Source of the DNA: an uncultured Ellagibacter sp.
GTDB lineage: Bacteria; Actinomycetota; Coriobacteriia; Coriobacteriales; Eggerthellaceae
Reading direction: 5' to 3'
Assembly (NCBI GenBank): GCA_934654815.1
Contig: CAKUGU010000042.1
Coordinates: 1-21,033 of the forward strand
DNA: 21,033 nucleotides
In this document: in pieces, positions 20,252-21,033 of the stretch
Position numbering within the stretch: the first letter of the stretch is position 1
Layout of the letters: every line of letters starts with the position of its first letter
Notes under the pieces: model-generated
Database searches by the model: none
The model's input: the letters and a program-made list of their open reading frames with translations, nothing else
Told to the model about the DNA's origin: nothing
Position numbers and translations under genes: made by a program

Positions 20252-21033
20252 ATGCCCAACCTTCACGACATAGAAAGGCGCATCAACTCCGTCACCTCGA
20301 CGAAGCAGATTACGCGCACAATGGAGATGGTCGCGGCGGCGAAGATCCGCCGCGCCACCGACCGCGTGTTCAACGCGCTTCCGTGGGCTAACTGCATCTC
20401 GGACATGCTGATCAGCACGGCGAAGTACGCTCCGCTCGATTCCGAGCCGTTGCTGGTCACGCATGACGAGGTCAAGCGTGCTGTTGTCGTAGTGATCACG
20501 TCGGATCGTGGGCTTGCGGGCGGTTTCAACAGCAATGTGCTGCGCGAAGCCGAGAAGCTCATCAAGGCCAAGGAGAAGCAGGGCATTTCGGTTGACGTCA
20601 TAGCTTGTGGCAAGAAGGCCATCGGCTATTTCACCTATCGTGGCATCAAGCCGATCTTCGAGTTCCGCGATCTGTCCGCAGATCCGACCTACGAAGAGGC
20701 GGCGGAGATTTCCGCTTACATCGGCGACGGATACCACATCGGTGGCGAGAAGGGCGTGATCGACGAGGTAACGATCGTCTTCAATCACGCTAAGAACGGC
20801 GCCGAGCAAACGCTCATCACGCAACAGGTTCTGCCTATCAACATGATGAGCTTTGCCGACGTCCTCGGTCTCGAGCCGAAGGAGGAAGACGTTCTCGAGC
20901 CGTATCGCGACGACGAGAAGAAGATTCCCGGCGACGTCGACTTCGAGCCCGATGCCGCAACCGTTATGCACCAGCTCATGGTGGCGTACCTGCGCAACAC
21001 GTTCTACTACGCGCTGATCGATTCGGCCGCAGC
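20252..21033 (+). CDS. atpG: F1Fo ATP synthase subunit gamma, 5' part only
   Basis: The central rotor shaft. The frame is open from ATG 20252 to the end of the window (260 codons plus two bases); the missing end should add about 40 residues. The start MPNLHDIERRINSVTSTKQITRTMEMVAAAKIRRA is the gamma N-terminal helix, and VVITSDRGLAGGFNSNV is the conserved core strand (about 75-91). The visible end, MVAYLRNTFYYALIDSAA, is the beginning of the C-terminal helix. An insertion of charged residues near 212-232 (EPKEEDVLEPYRDDEKK) lies in the variable part. It lies 12 bp after atpA, with AGGTAGG as the ribosome site. Confidence 0.96.
   Translation, partial: MPNLHDIERRINSVTSTKQITRTMEMVAAAKIRRATDRVFNALPWANCISDMLISTAKYAPLDSEPLLVTHDEVKRAVVVVITSDRGLAGGFNSNVLREAEKLIKAKEKQGISVDVIACGKKAIGYFTYRGIKPIFEFRDLSADPTYEEAAEISAYIGDGYHIGGEKGVIDEVTIVFNHAKNGAEQTLITQQVLPINMMSFADVLGLEPKEEDVLEPYRDDEKKIPGDVDFEPDAATVMHQLMVAYLRNTFYYALIDSAA

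Noticed and set aside
18671..20971. A 766-codon minus-strand open frame opposite atpA and atpG
   Set aside because: It is a complement of two conserved genes, with no ribosome site or family similarity; a GC-driven antisense frame.

Overview
This is a GC-rich (roughly 60-65% by eye) bacterial chromosome segment with housekeeping genes packed mostly on the plus strand. Gene content, frequent GTG starts, promoters that often carry an extended -10 (TGnTANAAT-like), leaderless-looking promoters and a Gram-positive-type LexA box suggest an actinobacterium. The two unusual flavoproteins and overall protein style fit Coriobacteriia (Eggerthellaceae-like), but that placement is an impression, not a proof. 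There is no CRISPR array, tRNA, rRNA, insertion sequence or prophage gene; every sizeable ORF outside the listed genes looks like a GC-driven shadow frame.

Layout. 1-343: 3' end of a YebC/PmpR-type regulator. 344-690: a gene-free stretch with a threefold array of hairpin units ending in a strong intrinsic terminator, then a ruvC promoter with two LexA-like boxes. 691-3370: ruvC-ruvA-ruvB plus a coupled small unknown gene. 3573-3776: cold-shock protein with a structured leader and a terminator. 3924-5351: AGCS sodium:alanine/glycine symporter. 5468-8739: two FAD-dependent oxidoreductases (HI0933/BaiN-like and COG2509-like). 8755-9177 (minus): MGMT-family protein, divergent from tsaC (9306-9914), which precedes a monoacylglycerol-lipase-like hydrolase and glycerol kinase. 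12541-15740: rpiB, glyA, upp and dCMP deaminase, each with its own promoter or structured leader. 15949 to the end: F-type ATP synthase operon (3-TM protein, atpB, atpE, atpF, atpH, atpA, atpG truncated by the window).

How the genes fit together. RuvABC resolves Holliday junctions and appears SOS-controlled. The lipase and glycerol kinase could together release glycerol from acylglycerols and phosphorylate it. RpiB (ribose-5-P for PRPP), GlyA (methylene-THF), Upp (uracil salvage) and dCMP deaminase (dUMP) converge on pyrimidine and thymidylate supply. The ATP synthase looks proton-coupled: subunit c has the acidic carrier Glu59 but lacks the sodium-ligand pattern. Subunit b begins with what reads as a cleavable Sec signal peptide.

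No clearly new multi-gene system was found. The most unusual material is RNA-level: the post-yebC hairpin array with stem covariation, a roughly 109-bp inverted-repeat element between upp and the dCMP deaminase gene, and several structured leaders.
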